Of a stretch of DNA of 64,000 nucleotides, positions 45,890 to 53,733 are shown in pieces. The stretch comes from JAMXLO01 sp963794185 (GTDB lineage Bacteria; Pseudomonadota; Alphaproteobacteria; Acetobacterales; Acetobacteraceae), in assembly GCA_963794185.1 (NCBI GenBank), contig CAWCDM010000031.1, positions 32,363 through 96,362 of the forward strand, written 5' to 3'. Position numbers and translations under genes: made by a program. Below the pieces are notes generated by a model. It was not told where the DNA came from and ran no database searches. It saw only the letters and a program-made list of their open reading frames with translations. How positions within the stretch are numbered: the first letter of the stretch is position 1; every line of letters starts with the position of its first letter.

Positions 45890-46612
45890 TCAGTACATGT
45901 GCTGGCCGCCGTTGATCGAGAGCGTCGACCCGGTGATGAACCCGGCATCTTCGGCAGTCAGGAACACCACGCAGCGTGAGATGTCCGGCGCATGACCCAG
46001 GCGGCCGACGGGAATGCCTGCGACAATCTTCGCGAGCACGTCCGCCGGCACCGCGCGTACCATTTCGGTATCGACATAGCCAGGCGCGATGGCGTTCACC
46101 GTAATGCCGTGTCGGGCACCTTCCAGCGCCAGCGCCTTGGTGAAGCCATGGATCCCCGATTTGGCTGCGGCATAGTTCACCTGGCCATACTGGCCGGCCT
46201 GTCCGTTAACGCTGCCGATATTGACGATGCGGCCGAACTTTGCGGCGCGCATGCCGTCGAAGGTCAGCTTGCACAGGTTGTAGCAGGAGCCGAGGTTGGT
46301 ATCGACCACCGCATCCCACATGTCGCGGGTCATGCGCGCCAGCGTGCCGTCGCGGGTGATGCCGGCGTTGTTCACCAGGATCTCGATCGGACCCACCTCG
46401 GCGACGATCTGCTCCAGTCCTTTCTGGCAGGCCTCGAAGCTGGAGACGTCGAACCTGACGACCCGGATGCCGGTCTCCTCGTGGAATGCCGCGGCGGCCT
46501 TCTCGTTGCCGGCATAGTTGGCGACAACGACGCGGCCCGCCCCCCTGAGCGCCACGCTGATCGCTGCGCCGATGCCTCTCGTTCCGCCAGTCACCAATGC
46601 GACACGTGTCAT
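45890..46612 (-). CDS. phbB: Acetoacetyl-CoA reductase (PhbB/PhaB)
   Basis: A 240-residue SDR that reduces acetoacetyl-CoA to (R)-3-hydroxybutyryl-CoA with NADPH for polyhydroxybutyrate. Cofactor motif VTGGTRGIGAAIS, then NNAGITRDGTLARMT, catalytic Ser and YxxxK in GSVNGQAGQYGQVNYAAAKSG, and the PhaB-like C-terminus FITGSTLSINGGQHMY. Length and ending match PhaB rather than FabG. GGAGG precedes ATG 46612. The synthase and thiolase genes are not in the window. Confidence 0.9.
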   Translation of the reverse strand: MTRVALVTGGTRGIGAAISVALRGAGRVVVANYAGNEKAAAAFHEETGIRVVRFDVSSFEACQKGLEQIVAEVGPIEILVNNAGITRDGTLARMTRDMWDAVVDTNLGSCYNLCKLTFDGMRAAKFGRIVNIGSVNGQAGQYGQVNYAAAKSGIHGFTKALALEGARHGITVNAIAPGYVDTEMVRAVPADVLAKIVAGIPVGRLGHAPDISRCVVFLTAEDAGFITGSTLSINGGQHMY

Positions 46613-46685
46613 CGGTTCCTCCCTGCAGATTGCTTGAACCAGATGATCCTAGCACCTGCGGGAGAAACCGATAGCGGCCCTGTCG

Positions 46686-47063
46686 TCAGGATTGATTGCC
46701 GCACCAGGCCTCGATCCGATAGCCGTCGGGATCGACCGCGAATGCGGCGTAGTAGTTCGGACCGTAATCCGGACGCAGGCCGGGCTTCCCGTTGTCCCGG
46801 CCGCCGGCCTTCAGCGCCGCCTTGTGGAACGCGTCGACGGCGGCGCGGTCCGGCGCGGTGAAGCAGATGTGCAGGCCGGACCGGTCGTCGGCCGGCACCG
46901 GATGCGCCGTGGCGCTGACCCAGAATGCCGGTGCCTTCGCGCCGTAGCCCAGCGAGTCGTCGCCGGAACTGAGGCAGGTGTAGCCGAGCGGCCTGAGTGC
47001 CGCGTCGTAGAAGCGGCGGGCGCGGGCGATGTCGCGTGCGCCGATGGAAATGTGGGCGATCAT
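46686..47063 (-). CDS. VOC-family protein (glyoxalase-like)
   Basis: A 125-residue single VOC domain: HISIGARDIARARRFYDAAL at the start and YYAAFAVDPDGYRIEAWCG at the end, with the usual Glu metal ligand in YRIEAW and a His at position 4. Members of this PF00903 branch are often annotated as lactoylglutathione-lyase-like, but no specific substrate is assigned. AGGAGGA precedes the ATG. Divergent from the CGNR gene, with 89 nt between, so the CGNR protein may regulate it. Confidence 0.85.
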   Translation of the reverse strand: MIAHISIGARDIARARRFYDAALRPLGYTCLSSGDDSLGYGAKAPAFWVSATAHPVPADDRSGLHICFTAPDRAAVDAFHKAALKAGGRDNGKPGLRPDYGPNYYAAFAVDPDGYRIEAWCGNQS

Positions 47064-47152
47064 CGGGTTCCTCCTCTAACCATCATGACGGTTACAGGAG
47101 ATCAAGACCTGGGCCGGTTGTCAACCCCCTACCCGGTTAGGTATCTAACGCC

Positions 47153-47761
47153 ATGGCGAACCGTCTTCCGGACGATGCGATCCCTGCGCCTGACGCTGAC
47201 CTCTGTCTGGCCTACGCGAACACGCGCTATTGGCGGGGCACCGCAACGCCGACCGAGCAGTTGAACAGTCCGGAGGACCTGCTGCAGTGGGCAGCGGCGA
47301 CGCAGCGGCTACCTCCGCCGTTGATCGACCGCCTCAGCGCCTGCTGGCGCGAGCGGCCTGATGAAGCCGCCATCATGTTCCACGATGCGACCAACCTGCG
47401 CGAGGCGATCTTCCGGAGTCTTGCCGCCACGGCCAGGGGTCGCGCACCGCCCGACGAGGACGTGGCCACGCTGAATGCAGCCCTCGCCGTGGCACCGCCA
47501 CGCCGGCGTCTGCGCCTCGGCGGCTGGGATATCGGCATGCCCGATCCATCGGCCAGCGCGTTGCTGGCGCCGACGCTATGGTCCGCCGCGGACCTTCTGG
47601 TCGGGTCGCAACTTCAGCGCGTACGCCAATGTGCCAATCCTGAATGCGGCTGGCTGTTCCTCGACAACAGCAAAAGCGGCAACCGTCGCTGGTGCTCCAT
47701 GAGCGCCTGCGGGAACCGCGCCAAGGCGCATCGGCACTATCTGCGGCAGAAAGGGAAGTAA
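47153..47761 (+). CDS. CGNR zinc-finger (ABATE-domain) regulator
   Basis: A 202-residue protein. The N-terminal ~140 residues fit the ABATE stress-domain pattern (LCLAYANTRYWRGT, NLREAIFRSLAATARG). The C-terminus is the diagnostic zinc finger RQCANPECGWLFLDNSKSGNRRWCSMSACGNRAKAHRHY, with four cysteines and the CGNR signature. Such proteins act as transcription regulators. It is divergent from the VOC gene. No clear ribosome-binding site precedes ATG 47153. Confidence 0.88.
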   Translation: MANRLPDDAIPAPDADLCLAYANTRYWRGTATPTEQLNSPEDLLQWAAATQRLPPPLIDRLSACWRERPDEAAIMFHDATNLREAIFRSLAATARGRAPPDEDVATLNAALAVAPPRRRLRLGGWDIGMPDPSASALLAPTLWSAADLLVGSQLQRVRQCANPECGWLFLDNSKSGNRRWCSMSACGNRAKAHRHYLRQKGK

Positions 47762-47923
47762 GGGCCCGAGGGGAAATAACTGCTTCAAGGTAGTTGTTGA
47801 GCGGGTGGGATGGTGTAGTTCCACTCGGCGTGGAATGCGTCGCCCTTGATGTTGCATTCGGCCATCTCCTGGGGCACCCCCTATCCAATGACGCGGGACG
47901 GCCATCGTTGGCGCCAACCCATG

Positions 47924-48085
47924 CGGGAGATCGCGGCGAAATACCAACACGCCAGCATCAGCGGCGCGAAGGCGCGAGATAAGCGCCCAGAATACAATCA
48001 GATGCTCAAGGATGCAGTGCGACGGCCGGGCAATGTTCATGCCATCGGGTCGGTCGGTCGGCTTGGGAGGAGTGTCCTGGTCGTA
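47924..48085 (+). pseudogene. Serine recombinase (resolvase) fragment
   Basis: Residues read HASISGAKARDKRPEYNQM and then LKDAVRR...SVGRLGRSVLV, the mid part of the resolvase catalytic domain including the conserved Arg cluster around GRLGRS. The catalytic Ser end and the whole DNA-binding part are missing. It marks an old mobile element. Confidence 0.6.
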
Positions 48086-48176
48086 TCCAACGCGATGGGG
48101 GCGATGAGAGGTGGCCAACGGATGTCTATACAGGCGCTCCGGATTCGTGCGATCTCGTAAGGAACCCGTCGGGCTC

Positions 48177-48635
48177 TCACCGAGCCGGAACGAGATACCC
48201 CACGAACGTGACGATCAGCGAGGTGTGTTGGGTGGCATCCTGCACAAAGAATCGGGCGGTAGCAGCACCGTTAGGTTCGAAATAGACCGTTACAGGCTCA
48301 CTCAGGTTCTCGGCAGTTGGGTAAGCCTTTTGGACGAAGAACGCCCCTCCGTTGCCTTCGATGACGAAGTTCCCCAGGCTCAAGCCGAGCTGGGCAGAGA
48401 CATTGGTTATCACCAACCGTTTCCCGTTCGGCACCGCCGGGAACTTGACGATGCATTGCGGAGCGCAAGTCGACGAATCCGCGATGCTCTCTGTTACCTG
48501 GTAGGGATTCTGGATTTGTGGTGCAGGATTGACGTTCGTTGGCGGCGCGGCCAACGCGGAAGGCGGCGATAGGCAAAGAGTTCTGTATCGAGATCGAACC
48601 GAGAATGGCGCACATATCTCTGGTGGTTGGAACAA
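48177..48635 (-). CDS. Secreted protein of unknown function, start uncertain
   Basis: 152 residues in the open frame. A probable cleavage region LCLSPPSALAAPPTNV is followed by a beta-rich body with VTESIADSSTCAPQCIVKF (possible disulfide), NGKRLVITNVSAQLGLSLG and SLIVTFVGYLVPAR. The first residues (MFQPPEICAPFSVRS) do not look like a leader, and a better N-terminus seems to lie in another frame (MCAILGSISIQ), so an indel near 48590 is possible. No family recognised. It is surrounded by recombination remnants. Confidence 0.55.
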   Translation of the reverse strand: MFQPPEICAPFSVRSRYRTLCLSPPSALAAPPTNVNPAPQIQNPYQVTESIADSSTCAPQCIVKFPAVPNGKRLVITNVSAQLGLSLGNFVIEGNGGAFFVQKAYPTAENLSEPVTVYFEPNGAATARFFVQDATQHTSLIVTFVGYLVPAR

Positions 48636-49151
48636 AGTTCATATGAGTGCTCCCTGGTTCTTCCCGCCGAAGCTCGATGAGTGATTCAGACGCCCTTGCG
48701 GCGGCTTGATTATATGGCACGACAAATCGTTGACCTGCTCCGGCCGTGCGTCCGCTCTGCCACACCCTCACTCCTCAAGCAGTATTTGGCCTTGCGACCG
48801 CTCGGTCGCTCCGGACATATGTACCGAGGGGCGATGAGATCCTATGAACCGGTTCACACATCCCAGGGTCCAAGGGACTGAATTGCCTCTCGTTGGGCTC
48901 GACGAACCGGCCGCCTTGGATATCGTCAAATCTTCACGGGCGAAACGCTGTCTTGACGAAGCCAACCGCGTCTGAGGACCGTGCCGATTTACAACAGGCG
49001 GCTACTGGCCCGCCGACTATGATACCGTCTCGATCGGTGGAGGACGCGCAACATCCAGAGCAGGCGCGTTCGACTGGGGTGGACCTGGAAAACTGGACAG
49101 ATTGCCAAGAGAGAGTCTCCCTTGGGGCGGCCGGTTGGCCGGAGGTGAGAC
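48636..49151. other. Non-coding stretch, nothing recognised
   Basis: 516 nt with only short overlapping open frames on both strands and no recognisable protein. It precedes the IS3 remnant and is probably degraded mobile-element or intergenic DNA. Confidence 0.5.
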
Positions 49152-49634
49152 TTGTCGAATACACGGAAAAAGCACAGTCCTGAGTTCAAGGCGAAGGTGG
49201 CGCTGGCGGCGGTACGGGAGGAAGGCACCGTGGCCGAGCTGTCGAGCCGGTTCGGCGTGCATGCCAGCCAGATCCAGGCGTGGAAGAAGACTTTGCTGGA
49301 CGGGACCGCGTCTCTGTTTGGGCGCGACAAGGCGGCGTCCATGGCCTCGCCATTTCATGGATCGCGGCGGATGACGGTTGTATCGCGGCGCGAGGGCTGG
49401 CTGGTCAATCGCAAGCGGGTCCAACGGTTGATGCGTGTGATGGCGTTGGAGGTGATTTACCACGAACCCACGACCAGTCGGGGCCATCCGGATCACAAGG
49501 TGTACCCTCGACGATGGACAGTGATGAAGAAGCCGGCGACGAGCGGCATTGTCGAAACCACAGATCGCCCCGTTGCTGATTTGGGCAACCTTCGTACAAT
49601 AGACACGGGAGTGTCTGTTCGAAGCAGAGGTTGA
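49152..49634 (+). pseudogene. IS3-family transposase remnant, OrfA fused to part of OrfB
   Basis: Residues 1-65 are a typical OrfA start: MSNTRKKHSPEFKAKVALAA, then ELSSRFGVHASQIQAWKK (helix-turn-helix). The sequence then jumps into the OrfB N-terminal part FHGSRRMTVVSRREGWLVNRKRVQRLMRVM and YHEPTTSRGHPDHKVYP. The DDE catalytic core is absent. An internal deletion has joined the two reading frames, so this copy cannot transpose. Confidence 0.8.
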
Positions 49635-49681
49635 AGAGGCGGGACTGGGGCGTGGCACCATACTGCTAACGGAGATGCCCA

Positions 49682-50119
49682 TTGAAACCCTTGGTCAAGT
49701 TCAACTACTGCAAACCACAGGCGGAGGCCGATTTCTCGCGGGCCGGCGCGAGCCAGCAAGACCTCGACGAAGAGGCCAGGAATACGACCTACTGGGTCAA
49801 CGATCTGTATCAGGTGGCGCGACGCGTCTTTCCCGGTTCGCCGCTGGTGCAACTCAACATCCGGCGGCGTGACGGCCGGCCGATCTTTCGGGATTGGCGC
49901 CACTTTCAGGCGATCAAGAACCAGCTGGTTGGTGAAGAATGTGAGGGCGTGGAGTTGTATCCTGCCGAAAGCAGGCTCGTCGACACCAGCAACAAGTATC
50001 ATATCTGGTGCCACACCGACCCTAGGTTCAGATTCCCGGTCGGGTTTGACTACCGTCACCTCGAGGATGCCGACCCCAAGCGCAACAAGGTGCCTGGGAT
50101 ACGCCAGCGCAAACTCTGA
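49682..50119 (+). CDS. DUF7694-like hypothetical protein
   Basis: 145 residues, TTG start at 49682 with GGAG seven bases upstream. The C-terminal half, FRDWRHFQAIKNQLVGEECEGVELYPAESRLVDTSNKYHIW, matches a small uncharacterised domain often found in phage and accessory DNA (from memory, DUF7694). The N-terminal half has no recognised motif. Function unknown. It lies between IS3 and IS630 remnants. Confidence 0.6.
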   Translation: MKPLVKFNYCKPQAEADFSRAGASQQDLDEEARNTTYWVNDLYQVARRVFPGSPLVQLNIRRRDGRPIFRDWRHFQAIKNQLVGEECEGVELYPAESRLVDTSNKYHIWCHTDPRFRFPVGFDYRHLEDADPKRNKVPGIRQRKL

Positions 50120-50214
50120 TCCCTACTGTGGGGAAAACCTCTCATTGATCCTTGACAAATCGGTTTACGATCCTTGCCTCGCGGCAAGTCGTCTGCTGAA
50201 AGTTGGGATGGTCA

Positions 50215-50930
50215 ATGCCGAAGCGATTGGAGCGGTCCGAGTTGGAAGCGCGGCGCATTGAAGGCGGCAGACTCCCGCGGGGTGGAGTGCAAGTTGCAGA
50301 GGCAACGCATTGGCCAGAGGTAGGCCGAACCTCGATGATGCGGTGCAGCGGGCAATTACTGCTGGCGGACAGCGTGGCTTGCGGGGCGCACCGCGAACTG
50401 GTCGGCCACGCCGTTCTATACGAATGAGCGGAAGCGCCCGATCACGGCACGCAAGGCAGGTGCGTCGTCGCACGGATACGGCAGTGATCTGTGGACCTTG
50501 GGGCGGGTTGGCAAGCTGATTGAAAGGCTCGCTGGCCAGTGATATTGCGAAGTCCGGCGTGTGGCGGCTGCTCAAGTGACTTGGCTTCTCCGGCAAGTGG
50601 ATCGAATCCAATACTTGGTGCCCTCATTTGACGGCAGCGATGATCTTGTCGGCGCCCTTGGTCCATCGAAAGAGCCGAGGGCTGGCGTTGGTCTCGGCGA
50701 GGCAGCGGATTTAACTGTCAGGTTCAATCCACTGGCTGCCAAGCGGGCGTGTCATGCAGCGCGATCAAGTCTCTGTTCAGCAGTGGAAGACCAAGAGCTG
50801 GCCGGCGCTCAAAAAGACAACTGCCAGAGAGCGCCGGATCATCGTCTTCATAGACGAGTCCGGCCTCGGAGCGACCGCATCGTGTACCCGGGCGACCAAG
50901 TGCCGCACGCCTCTGCTGCAGTACTTGGTC
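50215..50930 (+). pseudogene. IS630-family transposase remnant, heavily degraded
   Basis: The start resembles IS630 winged-helix N-termini (MPKRLERSELEARRIEGG). After about 500 nt of broken frames a catalytic-domain piece appears: VQQWKTKSWPALKKTTARER then RIIVFIDESGLGATA, the block around the first catalytic Asp, followed by TKCRTPLLQY. No frame links the parts, so the element is dead. It ends about 130 nt before the 77-aa gene of the candidate operon. Confidence 0.7.
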
Positions 50931-51057
50931 CGGTCGGTAGCGATTGCTGCATCGCTGCTTGACAGGAAGATTGTGGACAAGTAGTTTACACTACAGCGCA
51001 CGGAGATGTGTGCCGAAGGACCTTTGTCAATTTCGGCAACCTAATCGGGAGGTACCC

Positions 51058-51291
51058 ATGGCTCAGGGGACACGCAAGGCAAAAAGGCCCGCGGCGACCA
51101 GGCAGACGCCAGGTTCAGACGTTCAAATCGGCGTTTCCGTGCCGCAGAACACTTCGATCACGGTGTCTGACCTGAAGAACCTCGACGAGAGGGCGTTTAA
51201 TGAACTCATTGATAAAGTAAAGGCCGCCAAAGTGGGGTTCATTATCCTGAACGCGCCCTTCAAAGTACGGACGGCCGAGCCAGTTTCGTAG
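51058..51291 (+). CDS. 77-aa hypothetical protein, first gene of the candidate metallophore operon
   Basis: No family recognised. The N-terminal ~25 residues are basic and Ala/Thr-rich (MAQGTRKAKRPAATRQTPG). The rest is better ordered: DVQIGVSVPQNTSITVSDL, then a helix DERAFNELIDKVKAAK, then a hydrophobic strand GFIILNAPFKV and a short polar tail. GGGAGG lies just upstream of the ATG. There are no cysteines and no signal peptide. It precedes the diiron gene by about 36-45 nt. It could be a precursor peptide, a carrier or a small regulatory protein; all three are guesses. Confidence 0.7.
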   Translation: MAQGTRKAKRPAATRQTPGSDVQIGVSVPQNTSITVSDLKNLDERAFNELIDKVKAAKVGFIILNAPFKVRTAEPVS

Positions 51292-51335
51292 AACGCTCAG
51301 ATGGTCCGCGACGACTGTCGGACCGGGTGCTCGCG

Positions 51336-52088
51336 ATGAACATCGTGGCTCGTGTGACCATTGCCGCCTTGCGTGAGCATGGGGTCCCCGAGTTGCCGAC
51401 CTATCAGAGGGCGCTGGCTGGGGCATGCAACGCATTGCCGCCGCCGTTCGGCAGGAGGGACTACGGCGATCTGTACAGGAGCAGCGCATCCGACCCGAAT
51501 TGGGTCGCGCTGTCTCTCGTCACGGCCGCTCAAAGCGAAGGCGAAGGCGCCAGGCATCTCTGGGACATGGCGGCGTGTACCCCGGACACCGAAGTTGCCC
51601 ACCAGATGCAGCAGCACGCAATCGACGAGGCCCGCCATTCGCGCGGGTATGTGACGTTGTTGGGACTGATATTTCCCGAGGCCGCGGACGAGGAGCTGCG
51701 GACGCGGCTGCGCAGCCTGTCGCCAGGCTATACCGAGGACAGCCCCTTGGTCCCGACGGCAGGATCGCCCTACGCCTATGCCGCCACGGTGGACGAACTG
51801 ATACAGATGAACATCGCTGAAATCCGCACGCGAATTTATCACCGGCTGCAGCGGCCGGTTCTCCTTGACCACTACTGCAAGGCAAACCGACGCCCCCGTG
51901 TGCGCCAAATTCTCGATTGGTTGCTCGTCGAGGAAACGCGGCACATAGCGTACACCGCACGCCTGATCGAACGGGCGGCGCAGACGCTAGGCAGCGAGCA
52001 GATCGTGGAGCTGATGCGGGATCGGGTCAAGGATTTCAACGAACTCACTGAGGAGGAATTAGCGCGGAGAACACTCGTCGCCGCGTAG
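51336..52088 (+). CDS. Ferritin-like diiron enzyme (AurF/diiron-oxygenase-like)
   Basis: A helical protein of about 250 residues with the ligand pattern of a four-helix-bundle diiron site: Glu in TAAQSEGEGARHLW, E-A-R-H in QHAIDEARHSRGYVTLL, Glu in LIQMNIAEIRTRIYHRL, and E-T-R-H in WLLVEETRHIAYTARLIE. Two EXXH motifs plus two further Glu fit oxygen-activating enzymes such as AurF-type N-oxygenases or desaturase-like proteins. GTG 51327 is an alternative start. It lies 4 nt before the IucA/IucC-type gene, so the two products probably modify the same molecule, for example by oxidising an amine or amide. Confidence 0.72.
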   Translation: MNIVARVTIAALREHGVPELPTYQRALAGACNALPPPFGRRDYGDLYRSSASDPNWVALSLVTAAQSEGEGARHLWDMAACTPDTEVAHQMQQHAIDEARHSRGYVTLLGLIFPEAADEELRTRLRSLSPGYTEDSPLVPTAGSPYAYAATVDELIQMNIAEIRTRIYHRLQRPVLLDHYCKANRRPRVRQILDWLLVEETRHIAYTARLIERAAQTLGSEQIVELMRDRVKDFNELTEEELARRTLVAA

Positions 52089-52092
52089 CAAC

Positions 52093-53733
52093 ATGAAGCT
52101 GCAAGACGTGCGGCGATGGGCCAGCGTGCGCGGCGTGTGCGCATCCGACTTCCGGCAGGTCTACGACGGCGCGCTCCTTCATGTCATCTCGCGCCTCATT
52201 CAAGCCATCCATCGAGAGAGTCGGAGCACTCGCCTGTCGCAGGATGCGCAGGGACGCTGGTACCTCGATGTCGGGCAGGACCCCATATTGCGCGTGCCGG
52301 CAAGTGGGCCGCTGCCCTTCCGCAGACTAGAAACCGTCGGCAGCCCATGGATCGTTGGGCTGGGAAAGCGGCACCGCCTCCGCACGGTGGAGGCGTTCCT
52401 TGCAGCTCTGGAGCGCTGCCTGGCACAATCGGAATACAGCCGCGTGTTTCCCGCGCTGCGCGAGGATTTCAAGAACAGCGTCGCCAATGTTGTGCTGAAC
52501 CGGTTGATCGGGAGATCTCTGGGCGAGGCAGCATGTGCCGTTGAACCCGCTTATCAGGGACATCAGTACTATCCATTTCCGGCATTGCGAATTGGCCCTA
52601 CTTTATCTCAGGTTCTCGAATGCTCCCATCTTTGTCAGAATCCCGTCGACCTGCCGTTACTTGAGATCGCCGATTGCCGCTTGGTCTCGGTCGCATTTGG
52701 TAGCTACGAAGCCTGGTTGCGCTCATGGTCGGGATTGCAGGCCGAGCCGGGAACCGCGGCTCTCTTGCCGGTGCATCCGTGGCATCTCCGGCTCTCGCCA
52801 GTTGTGCGGGAATTGCTGGCCAGGAATCTGGCTCGGCTTTTTCCGGGCAAGGTCGAGGCGATACCCCTGGCGTCACAACGAACCTGCCGGGTGGTGAGGA
52901 CCGGGTTCGACGTCAAGCTGCCCGTCGACGCGACGCTGACTGGCGAGCACCGCCTGCTCTACCGCCTGAACTGCGAGAATGCACCCGTGATATCGGTGCT
53001 CGCGAAGCGACTGCTGAGCGCAGACGGGTGCCCCCTGCTCGACTTTCAGGTGGATCTCGCATCGATCTTCCACACGGAGCCCGCGCTTGCGCCCCATTTG
53101 AGTGCGATCGTCCGATCGCCTGTGCCGATACGACCGGGGGAGAGCGTCCTCCCCGCGATCAACCTATGGGCGGGACGGTGCGAAGCGCAAAAACTATTGC
53201 AATCGGCGGATCATACGCGAATTGAGGGATTCTTCCATCAGTACTGTCGAGCATTGATGACGGGGCCGGTGCAATACTGCTCACAGTGGGGAATGGCTTT
53301 CGAGCCACACCTGCAGAATGTTTATGTGGCGATGCGCGACGGGCTCCCCAGTCGGATCGTTCTGCGAGACCTGGATGCCTCAATACTGGATGCGCGGCGC
53401 ATTCGGCCGGTCCTGCGTGACCTGGGTCTGGATCTGGCGCAGGATACGTGGCGGGCCATGCCGGCTTTCGAAATCGGCGGCAGGCGTCTCGTTCAGGCGA
53501 TGCTATTTGGACATCTCGGAGAGGTAATGTGGTCCCTCACGCAAATCTCCGGCATCAAATCGGATATGCTCGTCGCTATCGTCGAGGATACGTGGAGTGA
53601 CCTGGTGGCAGGCGCCCCTTCAACTTCTGCCCGCAGGGCGGTGCAGAAACTTCGCGGCTGGTCGGACGCCGTCAAGGCAACGCTGCGCACCAGACTCAGT
53701 CGCTCGACAGTCATGGAGTTTGTAAGCCAATGA
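52093..53733 (+). CDS. IucA/IucC-family (NRPS-independent siderophore-type) synthetase
   Basis: 546 residues. The family's ATP-grasp-like core is recognisable: LLPVHPWHL (HPWQ-type), IPLASQRTCRVV (SxRT nucleotide-binding loop), KLPVDATLTGEHRLLYRL, and the C-terminal FhuF-like part QYCSQWGMAFEPHLQNVYV followed by IVLRDLDASILD. These enzymes adenylate a carboxylate such as citrate and join it to an amine or alcohol. It is shorter than IucA/IucC (about 580-600), and HPWH plus the EHRLL segment are divergent, so the substrate may be unusual. Its stop overlaps the regulator ATG. Confidence 0.82.
   Translation: MKLQDVRRWASVRGVCASDFRQVYDGALLHVISRLIQAIHRESRSTRLSQDAQGRWYLDVGQDPILRVPASGPLPFRRLETVGSPWIVGLGKRHRLRTVEAFLAALERCLAQSEYSRVFPALREDFKNSVANVVLNRLIGRSLGEAACAVEPAYQGHQYYPFPALRIGPTLSQVLECSHLCQNPVDLPLLEIADCRLVSVAFGSYEAWLRSWSGLQAEPGTAALLPVHPWHLRLSPVVRELLARNLARLFPGKVEAIPLASQRTCRVVRTGFDVKLPVDATLTGEHRLLYRLNCENAPVISVLAKRLLSADGCPLLDFQVDLASIFHTEPALAPHLSAIVRSPVPIRPGESVLPAINLWAGRCEAQKLLQSADHTRIEGFFHQYCRALMTGPVQYCSQWGMAFEPHLQNVYVAMRDGLPSRIVLRDLDASILDARRIRPVLRDLGLDLAQDTWRAMPAFEIGGRRLVQAMLFGHLGEVMWSLTQISGIKSDMLVAIVEDTWSDLVAGAPSTSARRAVQKLRGWSDAVKATLRTRLSRSTVMEFVSQ

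Noticed and set aside
48111..48572. Plus-strand 153-codon open frame
   Set aside because: The minus-strand frame has a leader-like region, paired cysteines and protein-like beta strands; the plus frame looks like its shadow.
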